Assembly: GCF_001280595.1 (NCBI RefSeq)
Contig: NZ_LITU01000070.1
Coordinates: 1 to 41,806, forward strand
DNA: 41,806 bases
Direction of reading: 5' to 3'
Source: Paenibacillus xylanivorans
GTDB taxonomy: Bacteria; Bacillota; Bacilli; Paenibacillales; Paenibacillaceae
Positions 33,548 to 41,436 of the stretch are shown piece by piece. The notes beneath the pieces are model-generated. The model did no database searches and had not been told where the DNA came from. It saw only the letters and a program-made list of their open reading frames with translations. The number at the start of each line of letters is the position of its first letter. Position 1 is the first letter of the stretch. The position numbers were made by a program, and so were the translations under genes.

Positions 33548-35242
33548 GTGAGCCCATTAGTATGGTATGATCTCTTTCTATTCGTCCTATTGTTTGGTGT
33601 ATACGTATATGTTTTTGCAACGGTTAGAATTACGAACTTACATAAGGTTTACTTTTTGTTTCATGGGTTGATGATGCTGTGGCCATTCTGTCAGTTTGCG
33701 AGTACGTTGACGGATGATCCCGGCTTGCAGTTGTTCTATGTTACGTTATCTTTTGTCGCGGTTTCCTTGCTCGGGGGCGGTTGGCTGCTGCTTACTATCT
33801 TTATTACTGGTGAGGCGGAGCGATTAGGCAAAATAAGATCCTTCCTGCTATTTATTCCCGCGGTTATTGGCGCTGTAGGCGTGGTCCTGAACCCGTGGAG
33901 CTGGTTTGTAACTCCGCTGGAAGGCGGTTATGTTGAGCGGGCCTATGGACCCTGGTTCTGGGTTGTCATGTTTATTCTCGTGAGCTACTTTGTGACTTCC
34001 CTCTTTATTTTGTTCCGGGCACTTTATTCTTCGCGAACGTCCACCATGATTAAAAACCAGGTGAAAGTTACGCTATGGGGCATATTCGTGCTGGCTGTTT
34101 TTGCAACCATCGATGCTCTGCTTAATGTGGTTTTTAGAGCGTATTTACCGTTTATTATTCCCGGAATGACTTCGCTGGGCATTTTTCTGTCGGACCTGTT
34201 CTTCGTCTATGTCATCAAAAGATACAATGTGTTCGATCTGGTCTCCATTGCGCACGAGGATGTGATCAATACCATTCCTTACGGCATCCTTGTATTGGAT
34301 GAGAATGAGATGATTATTGAATTGAACAAAGCCTCCCGATCCTTTATGGATCTGCATGTGGGGGATTCTTTTGATATGGAGGCATTTCTGGGTTCTGTTC
34401 GTGTTGAGGGCAGCCGCCAGAAGTTTCTGGAGGAGTATAAGCAAAAAGACAATACATTGTCTCAAATTGAAGTGATCGTGGGGCGGGATGACATCCGCCA
34501 TTATATCCTCCAAGCGTCTCCCATTGTTGATGCTGCTCGCGCACCCATTGGTCATATCCTTACGTTTCAGGACGTCTCTCAAGAGAGATTCTATGTAAAA
34601 GAAATGAATCGGCAGAATGAGACGCTTCAGGAGCGTAATCATGCCCTAGATCGTATTCGTCTGGAGTTGTCCGAGGCCAATCGCAAGCTGGAAGAACTCG
34701 CCCTCACGGACAGTCTAACCAACTGTTATAACCGCCGTTATCTGACCCAACACCTGAATCATGAGGTTATAACCAATATTCAATATAAAACACCGTTTTC
34801 ACTCATACTGCTGGATATTGACTACTTCAAAGCGATCAATGATCGCTACGGACATGTCATCGGGGATGAAGTGCTGCAACGCACCGCTCAGGCCGTCAAA
34901 GAATCCATTCGGAGCACCGATATTCTAACGCGATATGGCGGGGAGGAATTTATGATCTACCTTCCGCATACCGAACGCCAGTTAGCTCAACAAATAGCGG
35001 AACGTGTGAGATTAGCAGTGGAGTCCAACCTCATTGTGGTTGATCACGAGATTGAACAGGTGTCCATTACGATCAGCATAGGCATTCTGTCGATTGAGGA
35101 TTTTGAATTGGAACATGTACCGGACAATCCGGAGGGGTATCTGATTCAGCTGTTCGCTGCAGTGGATAAGGCGTTGTATCAGGCGAAGCAGAATGGGCGT
35201 AACCGGATTGAGTTTGCGGAGTTTGAGCGGGTTGTTTTGTAG
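33548..35242 (+). CDS. Membrane-bound diguanylate cyclase (7TM, PAS, GGDEF)
   Basis: GTG 33548 is preferred over TTG 33521 because AAGGAG (33535-33540) precedes it by seven bases. About 564 aa. Seven membrane helices (about 5-225) resemble the 7TM sensor region of certain histidine kinases. A PAS domain follows (NTIPYGILVLDENEMIIELN, about 240-350), then a coiled coil (about 355-400) and a GGDEF domain. The active site is GGEEF (near 464). An inhibitory I-site RSTD lies exactly five residues before it (RSTD-ILTRY-GGEEF), so it should make c-di-GMP and be product-inhibited. LTDSLTNCYNRRYL and DIDYFKAINDRYGH are also intact. A plausible source of the signal for the PilZ synthase at 16056-18347, but that link is inferred. 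Confidence 0.92.
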   Translation: MSPLVWYDLFLFVLLFGVYVYVFATVRITNLHKVYFLFHGLMMLWPFCQFASTLTDDPGLQLFYVTLSFVAVSLLGGGWLLLTIFITGEAERLGKIRSFLLFIPAVIGAVGVVLNPWSWFVTPLEGGYVERAYGPWFWVVMFILVSYFVTSLFILFRALYSSRTSTMIKNQVKVTLWGIFVLAVFATIDALLNVVFRAYLPFIIPGMTSLGIFLSDLFFVYVIKRYNVFDLVSIAHEDVINTIPYGILVLDENEMIIELNKASRSFMDLHVGDSFDMEAFLGSVRVEGSRQKFLEEYKQKDNTLSQIEVIVGRDDIRHYILQASPIVDAARAPIGHILTFQDVSQERFYVKEMNRQNETLQERNHALDRIRLELSEANRKLEELALTDSLTNCYNRRYLTQHLNHEVITNIQYKTPFSLILLDIDYFKAINDRYGHVIGDEVLQRTAQAVKESIRSTDILTRYGGEEFMIYLPHTERQLAQQIAERVRLAVESNLIVVDHEIEQVSITISIGILSIEDFELEHVPDNPEGYLIQLFAAVDKALYQAKQNGRNRIEFAEFERVVL

Positions 35243-35279
35243 ATGGGTACGAGGATATATTCAGTTCCTTGAAGATTTA

Positions 35280-35299
35280 CTATATAGACCGCAATTAAG
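35280..35299 (+). repeat. IS630 terminal inverted repeat (3' end of transposase)
   Basis: Starts CTATATAGACCG and is the partner of 36406-36425; four mismatches in 20 bases. Confidence 0.8.
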
Positions 35300-36424
35300 T
35301 TTATAACCTGACGAGGAGACGATCTATCGTTTCCATCGGTTGGTTGTTGATTCGCTTCATAAATTGACTCACATGAAGTCTGATCTTATAAAATTTTTCA
35401 AAAAAGATGTTGTTCACCACATCAGCTTTGAGCCATAGCCAAAGTCCTTCAACGGGGTTAAGGTTTGGGCTGTAAGGTGGTAGAAAAACTAGCTGCAGCC
35501 GCGGATGTTCCTTTAAAAACGGCTGTAGCTCTGTAGCGTGATGAATCCGACTGTTGTCCAAAATCAATGCCATTTTTCCATTAGGATAAGCAGAGAGAAT
35601 ATCCTGTAGAAATCGAATAAAGGCCGCAGTGTCCGCTTTTTCTTCTTCTCGATGATGAACTTGACCGGTTTCATAGTTAATGGCACCAAATAATTTGGCT
35701 CCTTCATGTTTGCCGTATGTTGGCACTTTGCGTTGCTTGCCGCGAGGAAACCAATTGTACTGAAGGGCTTGATACGAGCGAATCATAGACTCGTCTTCAA
35801 ACAGCAGATGGTCAATTTGTTCGGCCTCCACCTGTTTCTTGAGCTGAGCAAATGTGTGCTTTCTGAAGAAAGCCTGAGCCTCCTCGTTGGCGTTGGCAAG
35901 CGTGTAAGTGGCTTTGGTAAAACTAAAATTCATCCGTTTTAGCATTGCGCTAATTCCACGTACGCTCATAGTGACACCAAATTCCCGTCTAATCCATTCC
36001 GCTACCAGTGGCAGGGTCCAGGTATAACGAGCCTCAAAATCCACATCGACGGGTGCGTGCTGTTCCAACATCGCGGCTAACCGATGACGCTGTTCTTTCG
36101 TGAGTTTTGTCGGTTGTCCAGGAGAATGATCCATCTCCAGACCCGTCAGCCCTTGAGCTTGGTAGGCTTGCCAATAAATACTGATCGTTTGACGCGCGCG
36201 GCTAAGTAATTCACCGATTTCGTCAAAGGTGTGTCCTTCGAGACGAAGGCGAACCGCTAGATATCTTTCGTAAAGCCGTTTATCTGAGGTTTGTTTCATT
36301 GCCGTATTCAATCGTTCAATCTCTTTATTACTCATTTTCATCGCCGCCTCGAGTTTATTTACCATGTATTACCCGATTTGGCGACTGTAGAGGTTTTGTT
36401 AGTTTCTTAATGACGTTCTATATA
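35281..36424 (-). mobile_element. IS630-family insertion sequence, apparently complete
   Basis: A single transposase gene is bracketed by imperfect terminal inverted repeats: CTATATAGACCGCAATTAAG (35280-35299) and, read inward from the other end, CTATATAGAACGTCATTAAG (36425-36406), matching at 16 of 20 positions. Both ends show TATATA, consistent with the TA target duplication of IS630/Tc1-type elements, though the exact boundary within the TATA run cannot be fixed by eye. Length is about 1.14 kb. It lies at the border between host-like sequence and the AT-rich defence cassette. Confidence 0.88.
35301..36365 (-). CDS. IS630-family transposase (DDE)
   Basis: The protein has up to 354 aa. ATG 36365 gives the full frame; ATG 36341 or 36335, behind GAGGCGG, are possible shorter starts. 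The N-terminal helix-turn-helix region (GHTFDEIGELLSRARQTISIYW) binds the ends, and a winged-helix linker follows (TWTLPLVAEWIRREFGVTMS). The DDE domain has Asp in LLFEDES (near 188), Asp in ALILDNSRIHHA (near 270) and Glu in LPPYSPNLNPVEGLW (near 305). All three catalytic residues and uninterrupted length suggest an active enzyme. It cuts and pastes at TA dinucleotides. Confidence 0.95.
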   Translation of the reverse strand: MVNKLEAAMKMSNKEIERLNTAMKQTSDKRLYERYLAVRLRLEGHTFDEIGELLSRARQTISIYWQAYQAQGLTGLEMDHSPGQPTKLTKEQRHRLAAMLEQHAPVDVDFEARYTWTLPLVAEWIRREFGVTMSVRGISAMLKRMNFSFTKATYTLANANEEAQAFFRKHTFAQLKKQVEAEQIDHLLFEDESMIRSYQALQYNWFPRGKQRKVPTYGKHEGAKLFGAINYETGQVHHREEEKADTAAFIRFLQDILSAYPNGKMALILDNSRIHHATELQPFLKEHPRLQLVFLPPYSPNLNPVEGLWLWLKADVVNNIFFEKFYKIRLHVSQFMKRINNQPMETIDRLLVRL

Positions 36425-36425
36425 G
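36406..36425 (-). repeat. IS630 terminal inverted repeat (5' end of transposase)
   Basis: Read on the minus strand this begins CTATATAGAACG. Partner of 35280-35299. Confidence 0.8.
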
Positions 36426-36649
36426 AAACATAATTTTAAAATATTGGAAACTTTCTTCCTTATTATAACTCCGATAATGAGTGGGAGAATTAACAACAGA
36501 TCGTTTCGAATATCATGCTGAGGGTTCTAAAAATCGTGTAGCACGTTCCGGGAAACGTTAATTTCATTTGAAAGGGCTATCCTACAAAGGATTGCTCAAA
36601 AACTTGCTGTTACTTGTAACTGGAGAACTGTATCATAATTACCGAATAT

Positions 36650-36692
36650 AATTCCGTTTAATGGAATTGTGTACCAGTATGTTGATTATAAT
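36650..36692 (+). promoter_or_regulatory. Inverted repeat and -10 box upstream of the OLD nuclease gene
   Basis: AATTCC (36650-36655) and GGAATT (36663-36668) form an inverted repeat with a seven-base gap. A perfect -10 TATAAT lies at 36687-36692, but no good -35 box stands 16-18 bases upstream. The repeat occupies that -35 position, as an operator or activator site would. The rest of 36426-36738 shows nothing else I can name. Confidence 0.4.
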
Positions 36693-36738
36693 GTTACTAT
36701 TTTAACTAGTAATAAAATCTAAGATAGTAGGTGTTATT

Positions 36739-38511
36739 GTGTCAATTCTAGTTCAAGAAGTTAGAATAAGAAACTTTAGATCCCTGCGAAGTATTAATGT
36801 CACATTAGAGCCGTTAACTTTGTTGGTGGGGGCTAATAATTCTGGGAAAACCAGCTTTCTAAGAGCTTTGGAATTATCTCTAGGAGTAGGAAGAAAGTAT
36901 GTAAGTAAAGAGGATATCTACATATCGCCAAATGAGCAAATAATAAATAAAAATGAGGCTATTATTGATATTCTCATAGTACCTATTGATGAACAATTTA
37001 ATAGATGTATGAATTTTAATGATGCGTGGAATGAACATTTTGGAACTCTATTACAGTTTGATATATCAGAAAGACAATTCTTGGCAGTGAGAACAAAAAT
37101 AGAATTTAATTCAATAAAAAATGAATTTGTTATCTCACAAGAAGCTCTAGATTTTTGGTATGACGATCCTGAGCAGTTATATGAAGCAAAATCGGTTAGA
37201 GGAGCTCAGGTTACCAGAAGAATTTTAGAGAAATTACCTTTATTTTTCATGGATGCGCAGAGGGATATGATAAAAGATTTGAAGGAGTCTTCTTCTTACT
37301 GGAGCAAATTAGCTTCCGATATCGACTTGGATAATGCTGATATCTCTCGAATAGAAAGGATTTTAAATAAATTAAACGAAATTATATTAGAAAAAAGTGA
37401 TGTTCTAAATCATATTAAATCAAATCTTACCCAACTTAATGAAATAGCTTCTGGCACTGAGCAGGGAGTCCAAATTACTCCATTAACGAGAAAGTTGCGG
37501 GATCTAAATAGAGGAATTGATATATTGTACCAGGATAACGGGAGTGAAAGCTTTCCTCTCAATTATCATGGTATGGGAACAAGAAGCTGGGCAACTTTGT
37601 TGACATTTCGTTCATATTGTTCATGGGTATTAAAAAAAAATGAAGAAAGCAGTATTCCTTTTTCTCCGTTATTAGCTCTCGAAGAGCCCGAAGCACATTT
37701 ACATCCACATGCTCAAAGACATATATTTCAACAAATAAGTGAATTTGAGGGTCAGAAAATTGTTAGTACACATTCACCGTATATTGTGAGCCAAGGTAAC
37801 ATCTCATCCATAAGATACTTTTGCAAGAAAAATTCTGAGTGCAAAGTAACACAAATAGATTTAACTAATCTTAGTGGTGAAGACTTAAGGAAAATAAATA
37901 GAGAAGTTATGCATACTCGTGGTGAATTATTATTTTCACGTGGTATTGTTCTTTTCGAAGGTGAAACTGAAGAACAGGCTCTGCCAATATTCTTTCAGAA
38001 ACATTTTAATAAACATCCCTATGAGTTAGGATTTAGCTTCATAGGTGTTGGAGGTAAGGGAGCAAGATATCTTCCTTTTTTAAGGATAGCAGAGGGTTTA
38101 AATATTGATTGGTTTATTTTCTCGGATGGAGAAGTAGATGTAATTAGTGAGCTAGATTCTGTTATAAGAAGTTTGGGGAAATCAATAGATGATAATAATG
38201 TAATTAAGATAGATCAGGGATTAAATTTTGAGAAAATTATGACTAGAGACTATAAGAATGAACTTCAATCTGTAATAATTGAAAGCAAAATTAATGCAGC
38301 AGTTAATGATCAGCATAGAACTGCTCTTGAAAGAGAGTGGAGTGGTAAAGAGTTCTCTGATGATGAAGTATTAGAAGAGTTAAGAAACGGAAAGACAAAG
38401 TATGGGCCACTAATAGCAAAAAAACTAATTGAGATTGACGATCCGGATAGACGTATCCCTCCAAAGATAAAAGATTTATTTGTTCAAATAGGAAGTAAAA
38501 TTGGTATGTAG
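36739..38511 (+). CDS. OLD-family ATPase/TOPRIM endonuclease, GajA-like (Gabija defence)
   Basis: The protein has 590 aa; the start is GTG 36739 with only a weak AGTAGGTG upstream. The N-terminal ABC-type ATPase begins VRIRNFRSLRSINVTLEPLT, with Walker A GANNSGKTS (31-39). A long coiled middle (about 190-260) is followed by Walker B and the signature region LLALEEPEAHLHPHAQR (about 312-328) and STHSPYIVS (about 345). The C-terminal TOPRIM domain has the metal-binding glutamate in GIVLFEGETEEQA (about 402-414) and an acidic pair in FSDGEVD (about 461-467). This is a class 2 OLD nuclease, the type paired with a UvrD-like helicase in Gabija. Base use is far more AT-rich than the host-like genes, which points to horizontal transfer. 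Confidence 0.88.
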   Translation: MSILVQEVRIRNFRSLRSINVTLEPLTLLVGANNSGKTSFLRALELSLGVGRKYVSKEDIYISPNEQIINKNEAIIDILIVPIDEQFNRCMNFNDAWNEHFGTLLQFDISERQFLAVRTKIEFNSIKNEFVISQEALDFWYDDPEQLYEAKSVRGAQVTRRILEKLPLFFMDAQRDMIKDLKESSSYWSKLASDIDLDNADISRIERILNKLNEIILEKSDVLNHIKSNLTQLNEIASGTEQGVQITPLTRKLRDLNRGIDILYQDNGSESFPLNYHGMGTRSWATLLTFRSYCSWVLKKNEESSIPFSPLLALEEPEAHLHPHAQRHIFQQISEFEGQKIVSTHSPYIVSQGNISSIRYFCKKNSECKVTQIDLTNLSGEDLRKINREVMHTRGELLFSRGIVLFEGETEEQALPIFFQKHFNKHPYELGFSFIGVGGKGARYLPFLRIAEGLNIDWFIFSDGEVDVISELDSVIRSLGKSIDDNNVIKIDQGLNFEKIMTRDYKNELQSVIIESKINAAVNDQHRTALEREWSGKEFSDDEVLEELRNGKTKYGPLIAKKLIEIDDPDRRIPPKIKDLFVQIGSKIGM

Positions 38512-38532
38512 AGAATGGAGGATTGAATTTTG

Positions 38533-40431
38533 ATGAGTAATATTAACTTATCTGAGTCCCAATTGAGAGTAACTCATCATACAGAGGGTCCGATTCTTGT
38601 AATGGCTAGTCCAGGTAGTGGGAAAACACAAGTACTAACTGAAAGAGTTCGAAATTTAATTACGAATAAAAAAGGTCATTACAGAGTGCTGGCTCTTACT
38701 TTTTCTAACAAAGCATCTGAAGAAATGAGAGAGAGATTATTAAATATTGAAGAAAATATAGAAGAGAGAGTTTTTATTGGAACAATACATCGCTTTTGCA
38801 TGGATGTATTAAATAGCCATGGGAAATTTATAGGATTAAGTAATGATTTTCACATGTTTGATTCTGAGTCAGATAGACAGGATATATTGCGAGAAGCTTT
38901 TGATTATAAACCAGAATTAAAAGAGATTTTATTGAAGCAGGAAAACAAGCAACAATTCATAAAAAAAGTTTTAGACTTTATTAGTGCACAAAAAAGATCT
39001 TTAAAAGCACCAGATTTTTTTGAAGATAAAATCGCATTAAATGAAAATCAAAGTTTGTTTGCGGAGCTTTATAGAGAATATGATAATCTTCTACGACAAC
39101 AAAATGCAATTGATTATGATGATCTAATCTTTTTAACATATCGTATATTTATTGAGCGACCATCTATAACTAATTTTTATCAGAGATTATACAAATATGT
39201 TTGTATTGACGAAGCTCAAGATTTGAATTTTGCTCAATATGAGTTAATAAAATCATTATGTAACAATGGCTTTAATAACATTATGATGGTTGGCGATCCC
39301 AATCAAGCTATATTTGGTTTTAATGGAGCAGACAGCAAATATATGTGTGAACTTTTCATAAAAGACTTTAGTCCGATACAAATTAAACTAAATGAAAATT
39401 ATCGCTCCACAAAAGAAATTATTGAATTTGCTAAGATAATAAATCCCACACTAGAAGTTCATGGAAAATTGAAAATTGAGGGTGAAGTATCTCTAAAAAT
39501 ATTTAATGACGAAATGGAAGAGGCAAACTGGATAATAAACAATTTTAAAGATTTAATTGAAAATGGACATGCACAAATAGAAAATAAAATAACTTTCGAG
39601 GACTGCGCTGTTATTGCAAGAAATAAATATATTTTAAAAACTCTAGAGGATCAATTAAATATACTAGGTATTCCATATTATACTCGTTCTTCAAATATCA
39701 TTGATAGCGAATCAGATTTTATTCGTTGCTTTGAGTTAGGAACTCGATTGATTATTAATCCTTCTGATAGGCTTCATTTCCAACATTTGTTGGAAATATT
39801 GAACATAGAAAAAGGAATCGAGGATATAAGAACAAATAATAAAATGAACGGATTCGAATTATTAAATGAACTTAATAAGTATGTTTTAAATGATTGGAAA
39901 GAGCCGTATAAATGCTTGTTACATGTATGGGAAATTCTCACTATTGAACGGCCTAAATTTAGTAAAGCATTAAAAATACTTAGTGATTTTGCAGCGGAAT
40001 ATTGGTCCGAAGAAGAAGAATTCTTATTTCTAATAGAAAATGATTTGGAAATGTGGAAGACATACTGGATAAACTATGTTAAACAAACTACTGGAGACTT
40101 GCATGATTTAGCTAAGTTTAGAAATCAAATTGCACTAGGGACAGTTAGAGAGAAAATCAACAAGGGTATTGGTCTCTTAACGGTGCATGCTTCCAAAGGA
40201 TTAGAATTCCAAGTAGTGCACATACTAGGTATGAGTGATGGTACTTTTCCTGATTACAGAGCTATAAAAATGAATGGAAAGGCGCTAGAAGAAGAAAGAC
40301 ATAATATATTCGTGGCTATAACACGTGCTAAAAGAGTTCTTTATCTATCTTATTCTAAAACAAAAGTATTACCCACAGGTAAGAAAATATCACAGTCCCC
40401 ATCAAGATTTTTACCGAGTAAGTTCTTATAA
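38533..40431 (+). CDS. UvrD/PcrA-type helicase, GajB-like, longer than usual
   Basis: ATG 38533 (or TTG 38530) follows GGAGG (38517-38521); 21 bases separate it from the OLD gene, so the two are one operon. About 632 aa with a complete set of superfamily 1A motifs: SPGSGKT (about 26-32), LTFSNKASEEMRERL, CIDEAQDLNFAQYE (about 223), GDPNQAIFGFNGA (about 254), NYRST (about 289), LTVHASKGLEFQVV (about 548) and NIFVAITRAKRVLYL (about 590). The well-studied Bacillus cereus GajB is about 494 aa, so this partner is markedly larger, with extra residues mainly between motifs IV and V. It should act with the OLD nuclease in phage defence; SF1 repair helicase alone is the less likely reading. Confidence 0.88.
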   Translation: MSNINLSESQLRVTHHTEGPILVMASPGSGKTQVLTERVRNLITNKKGHYRVLALTFSNKASEEMRERLLNIEENIEERVFIGTIHRFCMDVLNSHGKFIGLSNDFHMFDSESDRQDILREAFDYKPELKEILLKQENKQQFIKKVLDFISAQKRSLKAPDFFEDKIALNENQSLFAELYREYDNLLRQQNAIDYDDLIFLTYRIFIERPSITNFYQRLYKYVCIDEAQDLNFAQYELIKSLCNNGFNNIMMVGDPNQAIFGFNGADSKYMCELFIKDFSPIQIKLNENYRSTKEIIEFAKIINPTLEVHGKLKIEGEVSLKIFNDEMEEANWIINNFKDLIENGHAQIENKITFEDCAVIARNKYILKTLEDQLNILGIPYYTRSSNIIDSESDFIRCFELGTRLIINPSDRLHFQHLLEILNIEKGIEDIRTNNKMNGFELLNELNKYVLNDWKEPYKCLLHVWEILTIERPKFSKALKILSDFAAEYWSEEEEFLFLIENDLEMWKTYWINYVKQTTGDLHDLAKFRNQIALGTVREKINKGIGLLTVHASKGLEFQVVHILGMSDGTFPDYRAIKMNGKALEEERHNIFVAITRAKRVLYLSYSKTKVLPTGKKISQSPSRFLPSKFL

Positions 40432-40462
40432 AATATATACAGCGATGTTTTAAGGAGAACTT

Positions 40463-40513
40463 ATGCTAAATGATGTGAATTCCAAAAAACACAGAGAATA
40501 CTCGCCATCCTAA
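40463..40513 (+). CDS. Tiny ORF after gajB-like gene (doubtful)
   Basis: ATG 40463 behind AAGGAG (40452-40457) opens a 16-codon frame (MLNDVNSKKHREYSPS) that ends inside the left arm of the terminator. It may be the stump of a gene cut off when the cassette was inserted, or chance. No function is suggested. Confidence 0.2.
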   Translation: MLNDVNSKKHREYSPS

Positions 40514-40557
40514 AACCAAGGTCCTGAAGGCCATTCGTTTTTGGGATGGCGTTTTTT
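40503..40557 (+). terminator. Terminator of the defence operon
   Basis: CGCCATCC (40503-40510) pairs with GGATGGCG (about 40543-40551), with weaker inner pairing, followed by T6. The remaining stretch 40558-40875 holds no gene or motif I can support. Confidence 0.8.
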
Positions 40558-40875
40558 ACGAAAGTCGCATTATTATTTTTGTTGGTAGCTTAGAATATCA
40601 ATGGAATTGAATAGAACATGTGTAGAATGGGGCCACTGTGAGGTCAAGTAGAGCTATTAAAATAATTACCGCAATTTTACTATTTTAATAGGCTAGGCCC
40701 ACTATTATAGATAAGGCTAGTGGTAAAACTATTACGCTTTTAAAGGTAAGCTATACTATTAAATTCCACTGCATAGAGAGTAAAAATTTTTGGTGAGAAA
40801 ATTCCTATCTATTTTATTGGATAAATATATCAATTACGGTCTATTTATAGTTGGTTATGAGATTCAACATAGGAA

Positions 40876-41223
40876 TTATGAAAGAATGACTTTCTTTACT
40901 TCGTGTACAATGTTATTTAAGGCTTTAATCTGTTCTAAATTTAGATCAGTTAATAAAATGCTGTATTCATCAACTGCTTTATTTATTTCATAGTCTTCAT
41001 TGTTTTCATGTCGAGAAACAACAAATATTTGATGAATAGGGATATTCAAACCTAATATTATTTTCTCCAAAGTATCAATTGAAAAATTCCTCTCCCCTCG
41101 CTCTACCGATCCTATATATGCGTCATCCAATCCTGAAAGTTCCGCAAGCTGTTGTTGTGTCAAACCTTTCGCCTTACGAATTGCTCTAATTCGTTCTCCA
41201 ACGGAATTCCGTAATGTTTTCAT
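40876..41223 (-). CDS. XRE-family repressor
   Basis: ATG 41223 is preferred to GTG 41232 because GGAGAGGTGG lies directly upstream. 115 aa. Residues 5-65 are a Cro/C1-type HTH (VGERIRAIRKAKGLTQQQLAELSGLDDAYIGSVERGERN FSIDTLEKIILGLN). The C-terminal 45 residues are acidic and helical (LTDLNLEQIKALNNIVHEVKKVIL) and may dimerise. Its size resembles controller proteins of restriction-modification and other defence loci. It is AT-rich like the nuclease and helicase genes and converges on them, with a terminator between. A perfect inverted repeat over its own ribosome binding site suggests autoregulation. Confidence 0.9.
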   Translation of the reverse strand: MKTLRNSVGERIRAIRKAKGLTQQQLAELSGLDDAYIGSVERGERNFSIDTLEKIILGLNIPIHQIFVVSRHENNEDYEINKAVDEYSILLTDLNLEQIKALNNIVHEVKKVILS

Positions 41224-41232
41224 ATTAACCAC

Positions 41233-41253
41233 CTCTCCTAAAGGTTAGGAGAG
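41233..41253. promoter_or_regulatory. Perfect inverted repeat, probable XRE operator
   Basis: CTCTCCTAA (41233-41241) and TTAGGAGAG (41245-41253) are perfect nine-base arms around AGG. The arm nearest the gene contains part of the ribosome binding site, 10 bases from the ATG. Binding by the XRE protein would block its own transcription; at RNA level the hairpin could also hide the ribosome binding site. Confidence 0.7.
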
Positions 41254-41436
41254 TATCGAAGTAATTAGCAGATATATAAAGGCGGTAAAATATATTGAAA
41301 AAACTACGATAAAGTACTATATTTATTTTATTGTACTACTTCTTTGGAGTTTCTAAAAGGGAAATCAACAATAAAGGTATTTAATACGGAGTTATCTTAC
41401 TATTTAGCCCATCTCAAATTAAAGGAGGACCCATCC

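Noticed and set aside
40790..40993. Plus-strand 67-codon ORF over the 3' end of the XRE gene
   Set aside because: It overlaps the XRE coding region on the opposite strand and has no ribosome binding site or recognisable sequence.
41200..41211. Palindrome ACGGAATTCCGT inside the start of the XRE gene
   Set aside because: It is perfectly symmetric but inside coding sequence, where the codons fit the HTH protein; a random 12-bp palindrome in 42 kb is not surprising.
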